Positions 52,157 to 61,968 of a stretch of DNA of 64,000 bases are shown here, one piece after another. The stretch is from positions 1 through 64,000 of the forward strand of contig NZ_RAWM01000021.1 of assembly GCF_003668875.1 (NCBI RefSeq), given 5' to 3'. Position numbers and translations under genes: made by a program. Source of the DNA: Corallococcus interemptor (GTDB lineage Bacteria > Myxococcota > Myxococcia > Myxococcales > Myxococcaceae). How positions within the stretch are numbered: position 1 is the first letter of the stretch; each line of letters starts with the position of its first letter. The notes under the pieces are model-generated. The model worked only from the letters and a program-made list of their open reading frames with translations. It was not told the origin of the DNA and made no database searches.

Positions 52157-52699
52157 GTGCCGCGCCTGCTTGCCTTGAGCTTCCTGGGACTCCTCGCCAC
52201 CGCCTGCGCGCCGCGCCGTCCGGCCCCGGGCGCCGCGAACGAGCCGCGCCCGGACGTGGTGCTGGAGGGCGCGCGCCTGCGCTCCTACGAAGGCGACACG
52301 CTCCAGGTCTCCGGCACCGCCGCGCGCGTCAACTACCGGCGCGCGGGCGGCGAGGTGCAGGCCACGGACGTCGTCGTGACCCTGCCCCCGGGCAAGGGCT
52401 CGCCCCCCTCCCAGCAGGCCGGCACCACCATCCGCGCGCCGAATATGGACGGCAGCCTCGCGTCCAAGACGTGGGTGGGCACGGGCGGCGTCGTCGTGAA
52501 GACGGGGGAGGGCCTGGTGGCCAACACCCCCCGGCTGACCTACGACTCGACCGCGCGCCTGGCCCATGGCGAGGAGGGCGTGACGATGAAGGGCCCCGAC
52601 TACCAGATGCGGGCGGACCGCTTCACGCTGTCCGCCGCGGACCAGACGTTCACCTTCGAAGGCACGGTCCAGGCCGTGCTGGGTGGAGCGACGGAGTGA
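52157..52699 (+). CDS. lptC: LptC-like LPS export protein
   Basis: 180 residues. The GTG at 52157 follows AAGGAGG. The N-terminal MPRLLALSFLGLLATACAPRRPAPG has a lipobox-like ATAC, so it may be lipid-anchored instead of the TM anchor of E. coli LptC. The beta-jellyroll pattern is seen in VLEGARLRSYEGDTLQVSGTAARVNYR and TGEGLVANTPRLTYDSTARLAHGE, then YQMRADRFTLSA. LptC receives LPS from LptB2FG and hands it to LptA. lptF and lptG are not in the window. The stop overlaps the lptA start by 4 bases. Confidence 0.7.
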   Translation: MPRLLALSFLGLLATACAPRRPAPGAANEPRPDVVLEGARLRSYEGDTLQVSGTAARVNYRRAGGEVQATDVVVTLPPGKGSPPSQQAGTTIRAPNMDGSLASKTWVGTGGVVVKTGEGLVANTPRLTYDSTARLAHGEEGVTMKGPDYQMRADRFTLSAADQTFTFEGTVQAVLGGATE

Positions 52700-53328
52700 T
52701 TGAGTTCCTCGTGATGGCGCTGTTCATGGCCCAGCCCGCGTCCTCCCAGGCCGCCGCTCCCGCCGCTGCTGGCGCTCCGGCCGTCGCGCAGGCCACCCCG
52801 GCCGCGAAGCCCGGTGCGACCACCGCCCCGGCCGCTCCGGCCACGCCCGCCACCCCGCCGCCCGCGCCCGGCACGTCCCTGGCGCCCACGGGCCTGCGCA
52901 ACCCGGTGGACCTGTCCGCGGACCACGTCACCGGCGACCGCAACCAGGCGGTGCTCACCGGCAACGTGGTGGTGAAGCACCAGACCATGGACATCCGCTG
53001 CGACAAGATGACCGGCTACTACAACGCCACCCGTCAGGTGACGCGCGTGGTGTGCGCCGGCAACGTGCGCGCGGTGGACGGCGACCGGCAGGCCCGGGGC
53101 GAGCGCGCCGACTACGACGTGCCCTCCGGCGTGCTGGTGGTGACGGGCTCCCCGGAGGCCCGCCAGGGCAACACCTACCTCACCGGCACCAAGGTGCGCC
53201 TCGTGCTGGGCAACGAGCGCCTGGAGGTGGAGAACGCCCGCATCCTCGTGGACTCCCCGTCCACCACCGCCGTCCCCGGCACCCGCAAGAAGGCGCCCGC
53301 GCCCAAGCCCCCGGGCACGGTGCCATGA
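52696..53328 (+). CDS. lptA: LptA/OstA-like LPS transport protein
   Basis: 210 residues. The GTG at 52696 overlaps the lptC stop (GTGA). The N-terminus is short and hydrophobic ([19 protein letters not shown]), followed by an Ala/Pro-rich linker of about 45 residues, unusual for LptA, then the OstA fold: [57 protein letters not shown] and [24 protein letters not shown]. The tail is [10 protein letters not shown]. It forms the periplasmic LPS bridge. The ATGA overlap with lptB couples the two. Confidence 0.8.
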   Translation: MIEFLVMALFMAQPASSQAAAPAAAGAPAVAQATPAAKPGATTAPAAPATPATPPPAPGTSLAPTGLRNPVDLSADHVTGDRNQAVLTGNVVVKHQTMDIRCDKMTGYYNATRQVTRVVCAGNVRAVDGDRQARGERADYDVPSGVLVVTGSPEARQGNTYLTGTKVRLVLGNERLEVENARILVDSPSTTAVPGTRKKAPAPKPPGTVP

Positions 53329-54065
53329 GCGGCGCGAAGCTCTTCGCCGAAGGGCTCCAGAAGACCTTCCGGGGCCGCCAGGTGGTGCGCGGCGTGTCCT
53401 TCAACGTCGCCCCGGGTGAAGTCGTGGGCCTGCTGGGCCCCAACGGCGCCGGCAAGACGACCAGCTTCAACATGGTGGTGGGCCTGGTGACGCCGGACGC
53501 GGGCCGGGTGCGCGTGGGCGACGAGGACCTCACCCACCTGCCCATGCACCGCCGCGCCCGCCGGGGCGTGGGCTACCTGCCGCAAGAGGCCTCCGTCTTC
53601 CGCAAGCTCACGGTGCGCGAGAACTTCCTCGCCGTGCTGGAGCTCCAGAAGGGCCTCACCGCGCAGGACCGCAAGCAGCGCGCGGACACCCTCCTGGAGG
53701 AGTTCGGCCTCTCCCACGTCGCCGAGTCCTGGGGAGAAACGCTCTCCGGCGGCGAGCGGCGCCGGGCTGAAATCGCCCGCAGCCTCATCCCCGCCCCCCG
53801 CTTCATCCTCTTCGACGAGCCCTTCGCCGGCGTGGACCCCATCAACGTGGGCGACCTCCAGCGTCAGATCCACCTCCTGCGGGAGCGGGGCCTGGGCATC
53901 CTCATCACCGACCACAACGTCCAGGACACCCTGGGCATCTGCGACCGGGCCTACATCATCGCACAGGGTCAGATCCTCGAAGAGGGCACCCCCGCGCAGA
54001 TCGCCGGTTCGGCCCGTGCGAGAGCCGTCTACCTGGGAGACCGGTTCCGTCTCCAGGCTCCGTGA
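53325..54065 (+). CDS. lptB: LPS export ABC ATPase LptB
   Basis: 246 residues, the usual length. Walker A is GPNGAGKTT (about 39), the Q-loop region [18 protein letters not shown], the signature [15 protein letters not shown], Walker [13 protein letters not shown] and the switch ITDHN. The Asp-Pro-x-Asn after Walker B ([11 protein letters not shown]) and the LptB-type PQEASVF segment distinguish it from LivF/LivG. It powers LPS extraction from the inner membrane with LptF/LptG. The ATG at 53325 overlaps the lptA stop. It ends 253 bases before rpoN. Confidence 0.92.
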   Translation: MSGAKLFAEGLQKTFRGRQVVRGVSFNVAPGEVVGLLGPNGAGKTTSFNMVVGLVTPDAGRVRVGDEDLTHLPMHRRARRGVGYLPQEASVFRKLTVRENFLAVLELQKGLTAQDRKQRADTLLEEFGLSHVAESWGETLSGGERRRAEIARSLIPAPRFILFDEPFAGVDPINVGDLQRQIHLLRERGLGILITDHNVQDTLGICDRAYIIAQGQILEEGTPAQIAGSARARAVYLGDRFRLQAP

Positions 54066-54254
54066 AAACCCGCCCTCCCCGTATGTCTCCAGATGCTCCG
54101 GGTGAAGTTGGCCCCACTTTTGCGTCGACGTTTGAACATCAGCCAGGCGAGCGGGGGTTTCGGCAACCTGTCGGATTTCCTGCGGATTTTTAGACACTGC
54201 AAATCAGAAACCATGTGCTGGGGCACTGGACGTGGCCGGGGGTCCTTGTTAGGT

Positions 54255-54270
54255 TGGCACGGTCCTTGAT
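54255..54270 (+). promoter_or_regulatory. Near-consensus sigma-54-like element upstream of rpoN
   Basis: TGGCACGGTCCTTGAT matches TGGCACG-N4-TTGCW in all defined positions but one: the -12 C is A. The element is 48 bases before the rpoN ATG. The C at -12 is among the most conserved bases of sigma-54 promoters, so activity is doubtful; it may be a binding or silent site. Upstream of it the 54066-54250 interval is less GC-rich (a TTTTTAGACACTGC stretch near 54187) and may hold the housekeeping promoter, but no hexamer pair is convincing. Confidence 0.3.
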
Positions 54271-54287
54271 TGGAACCTCCAATCAAG
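54265..54287 (+). promoter_or_regulatory. Perfect inverted repeat in the rpoN leader
   Basis: CTTGATTGG (54265-54273) and CCAATCAAG (54279-54287) form a perfect 9-base dyad with a 5-base spacer, 31 bases before the rpoN ATG. It overlaps the -12 half of the sigma-54-like element. As DNA it could be a regulator site; as RNA it could be a leader hairpin. AT content is high for this genome, which makes a chance dyad less likely. Confidence 0.45.
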
Positions 54288-54318
54288 TGGCACGCAAGCC
54301 TTCCGGAGACGCCCCCAC

Positions 54319-55839
<1,521 letters not shown>

Positions 55840-55854
55840 CGCTGTTGCGGACTC

Positions 55855-55879
55855 ACCGGCCCTGCACGCCAGGGCCGGT
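55855..55879 (+). terminator. Rho-independent-type terminator of rpoN
   Basis: A perfect 10-base stem ACCGGCCCTG/CAGGGCCGGT with loop CACGC ends in TTT and starts 16 bases after the rpoN stop. It separates rpoN from the GNAT gene that follows. Confidence 0.75.
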
Positions 55880-55899
55880 TTGGGGCATGAAGCGGGTCC

Positions 55900-56538
55900 A
55901 TGGACCCCGTGCTCCCCCATGATGTCGGCGTTCCCCATCGCGACCCTGTTCCGCTCGTCGTCCCTCCCGTCACGCTGGAGGGACGCGCGGCGCGGCTGGT
56001 GCCGCTGAGCCTGGACCACGTGCCCGCGCTCACGGCGCTCTGCGAACCCGAAATCTTCACCCACTTCTCGCGCGTGCTGCGCACGCAAGACGACGTCGCG
56101 TCCTACGTGTCCGCCGGGCTGAAGGCGGCCGCGGCGGGCACCGAGCAGCCCTTCGCCATCATCGAACGGGCGAGCGGGGACGTGGTGGGCACCACGCGCT
56201 ACCTGGACATCTCGCGCGAGTACCGGACGCTCGAGATCGGCTCCACGTGGCTGGGCCGCCGGGCGTGGCGCACGCGGGTGAACACGGAGTGCAAGTTCCT
56301 GCTCCTCACGCACGCCTTCGAGTCGCTGGGCGTGATGCGCGTGCAGCTCAAGACCGACCGGCGCAACGTGCGCTCGCGAGCGGCCATCGAGCGCCTGGGT
56401 GCTTCCTTCGAGGGCATCCTCCGCAACCACATGCTGGTGCGCGGCGGCGTGGTGCGCGACAGCGCGTACTACGCGTTCATCGACAGCGAGTGGCCGGGCG
56501 TGAAGGCGCGGCTCGAAGGACTGCTGGCGCGGGAGTGA
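55900..56538 (+). CDS. GNAT-family N-acetyltransferase (RimJ/RimL-like)
   Basis: 212 residues. VTLEGRAARLVPLSLDHVPALTAL opens the GNAT fold. GTTRYLDISREYRTLEIGSTWLGRRAWRTRVNTECKFLLLTHAFESLGVMRVQLKTDRRNVRSRAAIERLGA matches the RimJ/RimL subfamily (acetyl-CoA binding between strand 4 and helix 3; NxxSxxAIxxLG-like end). The acceptor, probably a protein N-terminus or small amine, is unknown. The ribosome site is weak, and the N-terminal 20 residues (MDPVLPHDVGVPHRDPVPLV) may be extra. First of three genes that separate rpoN from hpf. Confidence 0.75.
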   Translation: MDPVLPHDVGVPHRDPVPLVVPPVTLEGRAARLVPLSLDHVPALTALCEPEIFTHFSRVLRTQDDVASYVSAGLKAAAAGTEQPFAIIERASGDVVGTTRYLDISREYRTLEIGSTWLGRRAWRTRVNTECKFLLLTHAFESLGVMRVQLKTDRRNVRSRAAIERLGASFEGILRNHMLVRGGVVRDSAYYAFIDSEWPGVKARLEGLLARE

Positions 56539-56554
56539 TAGGGTGCCGGCCGCC

Positions 56555-57343
56555 ATGACCTTCCCCGTCCCGAGCCCGCGTCGAACCGTCTTCCGCCTCA
56601 CCGCCCTGGGGGCGCTCGTGGCGCTCACCGGCTGTGGCGGCGGTGAGACGAAGGTGATGTCGCTGGCGGAGCTGTCGGACCGCTCGCTCACGTTCGCGCT
56701 GGCGGACGTGGACGACGCGGAGACGCCGGACGCGCAGGGCGCGCACCGCGTGACGGTCAGCTACTCGGTGGCGGCGGACGGGCCGTGCTCGCGCTTCGCG
56801 GCCGACGTCACGGCCACCCTCAACGGCCAGCCCATGACGCTGGTGCCGGGCGGCGCTTCGGACGTGGGCGGGCGCGCGGAGGCGTGCGAGAACAGCCGCG
56901 CCTTCTTCAACTTCGATCCGGCCGCCTGGGGCCGCGAGGCGGTGGAGGACGTCGTCGTGCAGCTGCAGGACGCCACCAGCACCGTGCGCCTGGTGGTGAA
57001 GAACGCCAAGGCCAAGCGCAAGTTCACGTTCCAGGGCGAGGGCACGCCGGACAAGCTGCGCGTGGGCCAGTCCTACGACTTCCTCTGGGAGCCCTCCACG
57101 GAGGTGCCCGGCCCGGTGGAGGCGCTGCTCTTGCGCGAGGGAGGCCGCGCGCCCGGCGTGCTCGAAGTCACGCAGGACGGCAACCTGTCCACTGTCGCCA
57201 TCCCCGCGGGCACCCCGCAGGCGAACCACACCCTGACGCTGGGCGCGGACCTCACGGCCACCGTGACCGAGTGCACGGGCGTGGCGTCGTGCTCGGGCGC
57301 CATCTTCCACTCGCAGGACTTCGTGCTCTCCGTGGTGCCCTGA
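56555..57343 (+). CDS. Putative lipoprotein of unknown function
   Basis: 262 residues from the ATG at 56555; a GTG at 56543 would add four residues. The signal MTFPVPSPRRTVFRLTALGALVALTGC ends in a lipobox (LTGC, Cys27) followed by GGGETKVM. The mature protein is beta-rich with two short domains (ADVDDAETPDAQGAHRVTVSYSVAADG; RVGQSYDFLWEPSTEVPGPVEALLL), with paired Cys near the C-terminus (TECTGVASCSGAIF). Family not recognised. It is 16 bases after the GNAT gene. Confidence 0.6.
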   Translation: MTFPVPSPRRTVFRLTALGALVALTGCGGGETKVMSLAELSDRSLTFALADVDDAETPDAQGAHRVTVSYSVAADGPCSRFAADVTATLNGQPMTLVPGGASDVGGRAEACENSRAFFNFDPAAWGREAVEDVVVQLQDATSTVRLVVKNAKAKRKFTFQGEGTPDKLRVGQSYDFLWEPSTEVPGPVEALLLREGGRAPGVLEVTQDGNLSTVAIPAGTPQANHTLTLGADLTATVTECTGVASCSGAIFHSQDFVLSVVP

Positions 57344-57435
57344 GCCGGGCGGGCAGGCGGCCCGCGCGTGTTTGCCGCTGCGTGCCAGCGCCTCCACCGT
57401 GAGGGAACGCTTTTTCCTTCCCACGGAGTGACGCC

Positions 57436-58317
57436 ATGGCCCGCAATCCCGATCCCCGCACCGCCGGCCCCAAGCCGCCCTTCCCGGAGCAGACGCAGTC
57501 CGCCCCCGGCCACGAGGGCGCCATGTCCCCGGAGCCCGACTACGGCGAGCAGTCGTACAAGGGCTTCGGCCGGCTGCAGGACCGCGTCGCGCTGGTGACG
57601 GGCGGCGACAGCGGCATTGGCCGCGCGGTGTGCCTGGCCTTCGCGCGCGAGGGCGCGGACGTGTCGTTCGCGTACCTCAACGAGGGCGACGACGCCAACC
57701 ACACCCGCCGGGTGATTGAGGGCTCCGGGCGGCAGGCGCTGGCCCTGTCCGGAGACATGGCGCTGGAGGCCACCTGCAAGCGCATCGTCGAGGACACGGT
57801 GAAGAAGTTCGGCCGCATCGACGTGCTGGTGAACAACGCGGCCTTCCAGGGCAAGGCGGTGGAGAAGTTCGAGGAGCTGGACGCGGAGCGCGTGGAGCGC
57901 ACCTTCCGGGTCAACATCCTCGCGATGTTCCACATGGTGAAGTACGCGCTGCCTCACATGAAGCCGGGCGCCACCATCATCAACACCGCGTCCATCCAGG
58001 CGTATCAGCCCTCGGCCGGAATCCTCGACTACGCCGCCACGAAGGGCGCCATCGTCGCCTTCACCAAGGGCCTGTCCCAGGAGCTCATCAGCCGGGGCAT
58101 CCGCGTCAACGCCGTGGCGCCGGGCCCCGTGTGGACGCCGCTGATTCCGCAGTCCTTCGACGCGGAGAAGGTGAAGGAGTTCGGCAAGAGCTCGCCCACT
58201 GGAAGGCCCGCGCAGCCCGCGGAGCTGGCGCCCTCCTACGTGTTCCTCGCGTGTGACGAGTCGCGCTTCGTCAACGGGGACATCCTGGGCGTCACCGGAG
58301 GCATGTTGCTCGCCTGA
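57436..58317 (+). CDS. SDR oxidoreductase (YghA/glucose-dehydrogenase-like)
   Basis: 293 residues. The ATG at 57436 follows GGAG at 57425-57428. A polar N-terminal extension of about 45 residues (NPDPRTAGPKPPFPEQTQS) precedes the Rossmann core RVALVTGGDSGIGRAVCLAFAREGADV. NNAAFQG, the catalytic Ser of INTASIQAY and YAATKGAIVAFTKGLSQEL (Tyr-x3-Lys), then GIRVNAVAPGPVWTPLIP, define a classical short-chain dehydrogenase. The extended N-terminus and PSGxLDYAATK region resemble YghA/YdaD-type enzymes that are often stress-induced. Substrate unknown. Third of the three genes between rpoN and hpf. Confidence 0.85.
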   Translation: MARNPDPRTAGPKPPFPEQTQSAPGHEGAMSPEPDYGEQSYKGFGRLQDRVALVTGGDSGIGRAVCLAFAREGADVSFAYLNEGDDANHTRRVIEGSGRQALALSGDMALEATCKRIVEDTVKKFGRIDVLVNNAAFQGKAVEKFEELDAERVERTFRVNILAMFHMVKYALPHMKPGATIINTASIQAYQPSAGILDYAATKGAIVAFTKGLSQELISRGIRVNAVAPGPVWTPLIPQSFDAEKVKEFGKSSPTGRPAQPAELAPSYVFLACDESRFVNGDILGVTGGMLLA

Positions 58318-58543
58318 GTTCCACGCACGGGGTGTGGGGGACTCCAGACCGGAAAATGAGGCCCGGGCCGGAATCCCCCCGCCGTGCCATGCAGCGGACA
58401 CCAGACGTGTCCTATTGCGGTCGCTTTCGCGAACGCGAGCCGTGGACGGGAAGTTCCAACCTGGGGGGCCGGGTTGCTTTCGGCGTGGGCTCCGTTTCTG
58501 ATCTGTGACGGAGCTTACCTCTCTCCATAGGAGGCAGCCACGC

Positions 58544-59194
58544 ATGCAGCTCAACATCACCTTCCGTCAGTTCGGAGCGTCGGATTCCCTGAAGGAGTAC
58601 GCCCGTGAAAAGGTCGAGCGGGTGAACCGACTGCTGGACCGGGCTGGTGAGGCCCACGTGGTGCTATCGTTGGAGCGGCACCTGCATCACGCGGACATCA
58701 CCATCCACTCCGGCGCCTGGATCCTCCGGGGGCGTGAGAAGAGCGATGACATGTACGCGTCCATCGACCTGGCGATGGACAAGATCGAACGCCAGCTGCG
58801 CCGCTACCGCGACAAGCTCAAGTCGCACCACGGCAAGGAGAAGGTCCACCACCGCCAGGACCTGGTGAAGGTCCGCCACGACGTCTTCGAGCTCCACGAG
58901 CCGGAGCAGGCCGCCGAGGCCTCCGCCCCCGCCGCCCAGGCCGCGCCCGCCGCCGCCCCGGCGCCGGTGGCCGAGTCGGGCGTCGCCCGCCTGGTGCGCA
59001 CCACGCACCTGGCCATCCAGTCGCTGTCCGTGGATGACGCGGTGATGCAGATGAACTTGATGAACAACGACTTCTACGTGTTCCAGAACCAGCAGTCCCA
59101 GGCGCTGTCCATCGTCTACCGCCGCAAGGAGGGTGGGTTCGGCCTCATCGAACCCCACCTGCCCGACGCGCCGGTGGCCGCCACCGGCACCTGA
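58544..59194 (+). CDS. hpf: Long-form ribosome hibernation promoting factor
   Basis: 216 residues. The ATG at 58544 follows GGAGG at 58530-58534. The N-terminal domain (about 1-110) starts MQLNITFRQFGASDSLKEYAREKVERV and has SLERHLHHADITIHSGAW and SIDLAMDKIERQLRRYRDKLKSHHG, the HPF/YfiA fold that blocks the decoding centre. An Ala/Pro-rich linker (about 125-150) joins the C-terminal long-HPF domain VRTTHLAIQSLSVDDAVMQMNLMNNDFYVFQN, then IVYRRKEGGFGLIEP, which dimerises 30S subunits. It precedes ptsN, as in many bacteria. It lies 226 bases after the SDR gene, and a hairpin follows at 59219-59252. Confidence 0.93.
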   Translation: MQLNITFRQFGASDSLKEYAREKVERVNRLLDRAGEAHVVLSLERHLHHADITIHSGAWILRGREKSDDMYASIDLAMDKIERQLRRYRDKLKSHHGKEKVHHRQDLVKVRHDVFELHEPEQAAEASAPAAQAAPAAAPAPVAESGVARLVRTTHLAIQSLSVDDAVMQMNLMNNDFYVFQNQQSQALSIVYRRKEGGFGLIEPHLPDAPVAATGT

Positions 59195-59218
59195 CCGCCG
59201 TTCGGTTGAACCCAGGGA

Positions 59219-59252
59219 CCGGGTCCGGGGCCTTTCCAGGCCCGGGGCCCGG
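59219..59252 (+). terminator. GC-rich hairpin between hpf and ptsN
   Basis: A 14-base stem (59219-59232 with 59239-59252; one mismatch, one T-G wobble) and a 6-base loop begins 24 bases after the hpf stop. It is embedded in a CCCGGGG tandem run (59241-59260). No U-tract, so it may be partial and allow ptsN read-through. Confidence 0.5.
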
Positions 59253-59321
59253 GGCCCGGGCTGACGCGCAGTGAGCGAAGCGCCTGCCACCGCCCAGGCG
59301 ACCCTTGCGCGAATCCAGTGT

Positions 59322-59357
59322 GAGGAGTAATTGCCGGCCGAGGAATCATTGCCGGCC
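59322..59357 (+). repeat. Tandem 18-base repeat carrying the ptsN ribosome site and TTG start
   Basis: Units 59322-59339 (GAGGAGTAATTGCCGGCC) and 59340-59357 (GAGGAATCATTGCCGGCC) differ at two bases. Each contains a GAGGA ribosome-site-like core and an in-frame TTG. In unit 1 the codon before TTG is TAA; in unit 2 it is TCA, so a second TTG six codons later is also open to use. The frame is kept because the unit length is a multiple of three. Confidence 0.8.
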
Positions 59358-59843
59358 CGGAGCGCCAGTGCGGGAGCGCCATTGAGAATCGCCGATTTCC
59401 TCAGCCCCCAGGCGGTCGTCGCGGACATGCAGTCCCGGACCAAACCCGAGGTGCTGCGCGAGCTGAGTGCCACGCTGGCCCGGGCGCATCCGAATCTGCG
59501 CGAGGACCGGCTGGTGGCGGTGCTCCAGGAACGCGAGAAGCTGGGCAGCACGGGGATTGGCGAAGGCGTGGCCATCCCGCACGGCAAGCTGGCGGGCATG
59601 GACAGCCTCCAGGCGGCCTTCTGCGTGTCGCGCACGGGGGTGGACTTCGAATCCATCGACGGCAAGCCCACGCACCTGTTCTTCGCGCTGGTGGCGCCGG
59701 AGAACAGCGCCGGGGTGCACCTGAAGGCGCTGGCGCGCATCTCGCGGCTCTTCAAGAACCCGCGCTTCCGGGCGGCCATCCTGGAGGCGCCCTCGGCCGC
59801 GGACATCCACGCCCTCATCGTCCAGGAAGACGCGCGGCCCTGA
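59331..59843 (+). CDS. ptsN: PTS nitrogen-regulatory EIIA protein (PtsN)
   Basis: 170 residues if translation starts at TTG 59331. TTG 59349 or TTG 59382 (LRIADFLSPQ, nearest to the family's usual MxIADLL beginning) are also possible; an in-frame stop immediately precedes 59331. The EIIA-Ntr fold shows GEGVAIPHGKLAGM with the phosphorylated His (about 84 from the first start), and VRTG-like FCVSRTGVDFESIDGKPTHLFFALVAPE. The C-terminal SRLFKNPRFRAAILEA is typical. PtsN is the phosphoacceptor of the nitrogen PTS, often beside rpoN and hpf. hpf is 136 bases upstream with a hairpin between; the EI/NPr partners are not in the window. Confidence 0.88.
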   Translation: MPAEESLPARSASAGAPLRIADFLSPQAVVADMQSRTKPEVLRELSATLARAHPNLREDRLVAVLQEREKLGSTGIGEGVAIPHGKLAGMDSLQAAFCVSRTGVDFESIDGKPTHLFFALVAPENSAGVHLKALARISRLFKNPRFRAAILEAPSAADIHALIVQEDARP

Positions 59844-59866
59844 GGGCCTGACAGGAGACGCCCCGC

Positions 59867-60712
59867 ATGGACGTCGTCCTGCGTCCCATCAACGACCGCT
59901 TCTTCCATGAGCAGGTGCTGCCCTTCTTCGCGCACGCCATGGGGGATGCCTCCGGCGCGCTGGAGGCGCTCGCCAACCACCTGGGGGACGCGCAGGCGTT
60001 CACGCTCTGCCAGCGGCTGGCCTCGTCGGCGCTGCCGGGGGGCGTGGGGTCGGTGGACTCGGACGGGTGGATGGACCTGGTGGACCGGCTGGTGTTCCAG
60101 CCCTGGCGCGAGTCGCCCGGCGGCTGGGAGGTGGGCGGGGCCCCCGGCGGCTACGCGGACGAGTGGGACGAGGCGCTGAACCTGGCGCTGATGGTGGAGG
60201 ACCCGTCCTATCCCTACTGGGACGCGAAGGCGGCGCGCGTGGTGCGGGACAACTTCCGCCGCCGTCCCCCGGGCGAGCAGGGGCTGGCGTCGCTCCTGGC
60301 CGGGCAGTGGGACCCCTTCCCGGAGTTCCCGCCGGACCGCGTCTTCGTGACGCAGGGCCGGGGCGAGTACGCGCCCCGGGAGCGGTTCGCCTTCGCGGAC
60401 TGGGCCTGGCGGCCGGCGAAGACGGTGCTGCACTGGCAGGTGAACCTGCCGCGCAAGCTGGAGCGGCTCCTGGCGCGTGAGCAGGAGCGCATGAAGCTGC
60501 CGGTGTTGCCGGAGCGCGACGAGGTGTTGGGCTACTGGACGGGGAAGCTGCCCCAGCCGCCGCCCCTGTCCGTGCTGTTCTCCGGCCTGGGCCCCAACGC
60601 CGCCACGTGGATCCGCGAGCTGGGCGCGCTCACGCTGCACCTGCGCACCGCCGCGCAGACGAAGCAGGGCCTGGCCGCGCTGGTGACGCGCGGGACCACC
60701 GTGCGGCTGTGA
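59867..60712 (+). CDS. Conserved-looking protein of unknown function
   Basis: 281 residues, ATG at 59867 with AGGAG at 59853-59857. No signal peptide, membrane segment or familiar motif. The sequence is rich in Trp/Pro and acidic/basic pairs (GYADEWDEALNLALMVEDPSYPYWDAKAARVVRDNFRRRPPGE). The middle holds FAFADWAWRPAKTVLHWQVNLPRKLERLL, and the end is ELGALTLHLRTAAQTKQGL. It follows ptsN by 23 bases on the same strand and may be co-transcribed with it. No function proposed. Confidence 0.65.
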   Translation: MDVVLRPINDRFFHEQVLPFFAHAMGDASGALEALANHLGDAQAFTLCQRLASSALPGGVGSVDSDGWMDLVDRLVFQPWRESPGGWEVGGAPGGYADEWDEALNLALMVEDPSYPYWDAKAARVVRDNFRRRPPGEQGLASLLAGQWDPFPEFPPDRVFVTQGRGEYAPRERFAFADWAWRPAKTVLHWQVNLPRKLERLLAREQERMKLPVLPERDEVLGYWTGKLPQPPPLSVLFSGLGPNAATWIRELGALTLHLRTAAQTKQGLAALVTRGTTVRL

Positions 60713-60816
60713 GCCGCGCGGGCCCTGCCGCAATGGCGCCCCGTCCCAATCCGTAGTGTCACGGGCACGCATGCCCGCCGTATGAGGCCCACCGAGGCCC
60801 CGGAGGAGTCCGCCCC

Positions 60817-61893
60817 ATGTCCCCCTTCTCGCGATGCTTCTCCCGCGCGCTGCTGATCTCCACGGCCCTGCTGACGGGAGGCTGTGCCTCCTCGCGTGGC
60901 GCCGGGCAGACCGCCGCCGCATCCGGCGTGGACGCGGCCTACCCGGTGGGTCTCTCTTCGCTGACGGTGGAGGACGCCGCGCGCCACCGCTCGTTGAAGA
61001 CGGTGGTCTGGTATCCGGCGGCGCCCGGCACGCGGATGGAGACGCAGCCGGCTTCGCCCATCTTCGCGCCCTTCCTCGCGGCGAAGGACGCGCCGGTGTC
61101 GGACGCACGGGGGCGCTGGCCGGTGGTGCTGCTGTCGCACGGCAGCGGGGGCACGGCCATCAACATGTCCTGGCTGGGCGCGCACCTGGCGGCGCACGGC
61201 TTCCTCGTCGTGTCGGTGAACCACCCGGGCAACACCTACGGGAACGACAGCCCGGAGGGGTACGCGCGCGGCTATGAGCGGCCCCGGGACTTCACGGCCG
61301 TGCTGGACCACCTGCTGAAGGATGCGAAGTGGGGCCCGCGCATGGACCCGGAGCGCATTGGCGCGGCGGGGCACTCCATGGGCGGCTACACGGCGCTGGC
61401 GCTGGTGGGCGCGCGCATGAACCTGGCGTGGATCGCCGAAGGCTGCACCGCGCCGGAGACCCGCGACCACGTGGGGTGCGAGGGCCTGCGGGACGTGGAC
61501 TACAGCCGCATCGACATGACGGTCGCGCGCGCGTCGTACCAGGACCCGCGCGTGAAGGCGGCCTTCGCGATGGCGCCGGGCATGGCGGGCTCCTACGAGC
61601 CCCGGGACCTGGCGGACATCCAGAAGCCCGTGGAGCTGGTGCTCGCGAAGGGCGACGAGCTGATGCCGCACGCGCTCATGGGCATGAAGCTGGCGGGGCA
61701 GCTGCCCGCGGCGAGGACGGTGGTGCTCGACGACGCCGGGCACTTCAGCTTCCTGCCCGAGTGCAAGCCGCTGGGCTTCGAGGTCGCGCCGCCGCTGTGC
61801 CGGGACGAAGTCCCTGGGACGCGCGCGGCCACGCATGCGCGCACGCAGGCGGAGGCGGTGGCGTTCTTCCGTCGCACGCTGGACGTCCAGTGA
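60817..61893 (+). CDS. Alpha/beta-hydrolase lipoprotein, copy 1
   Basis: 358 residues. The ATG at 60817 follows GGAGGAG. The signal MSPFSRCFSRALLISTALLTGGC ends in a lipobox (GGC, Cys23). VVLLSHGSGGTAINMSWL forms the oxyanion-hole loop, and RIGAAGHSMGGYTALAL holds the nucleophile Ser of GxSxG. The Asp is probably in LVLAKGDELMPH and the His in LDDAGHFSFLPE. An insertion EGCTAPETRDHVGCEGLRDVDYSRIDM before the acid strand holds two Cys. The fold resembles dienelactone-hydrolase / PAF-acetylhydrolase-type enzymes. A second copy follows head-to-tail. Outer-membrane lipoprotein location is likely; substrate unknown. Confidence 0.75.
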   Translation: MSPFSRCFSRALLISTALLTGGCASSRGAGQTAAASGVDAAYPVGLSSLTVEDAARHRSLKTVVWYPAAPGTRMETQPASPIFAPFLAAKDAPVSDARGRWPVVLLSHGSGGTAINMSWLGAHLAAHGFLVVSVNHPGNTYGNDSPEGYARGYERPRDFTAVLDHLLKDAKWGPRMDPERIGAAGHSMGGYTALALVGARMNLAWIAEGCTAPETRDHVGCEGLRDVDYSRIDMTVARASYQDPRVKAAFAMAPGMAGSYEPRDLADIQKPVELVLAKGDELMPHALMGMKLAGQLPAARTVVLDDAGHFSFLPECKPLGFEVAPPLCRDEVPGTRAATHARTQAEAVAFFRRTLDVQ

Positions 61894-61968
61894 GCAGACG
61901 TCTGGGCTGAGGTAGACGGCGCGTTCTGGATTTACTTGGTTCGCTGTTCCCGGCCATGCTCGGGGGCC

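Noticed and set aside
58460-58490. GG-N10-GC spacing upstream of hpf as a sigma-54 promoter
   Set aside because: Spacing fits but the surrounding bases lack TGGCACG; it lies in a G-run where the match is expected by chance.
59241-59260. CCCGGGG tandem run as a simple-sequence variable repeat
   Set aside because: Only about three units and well explained as part of the hairpin stem after hpf.
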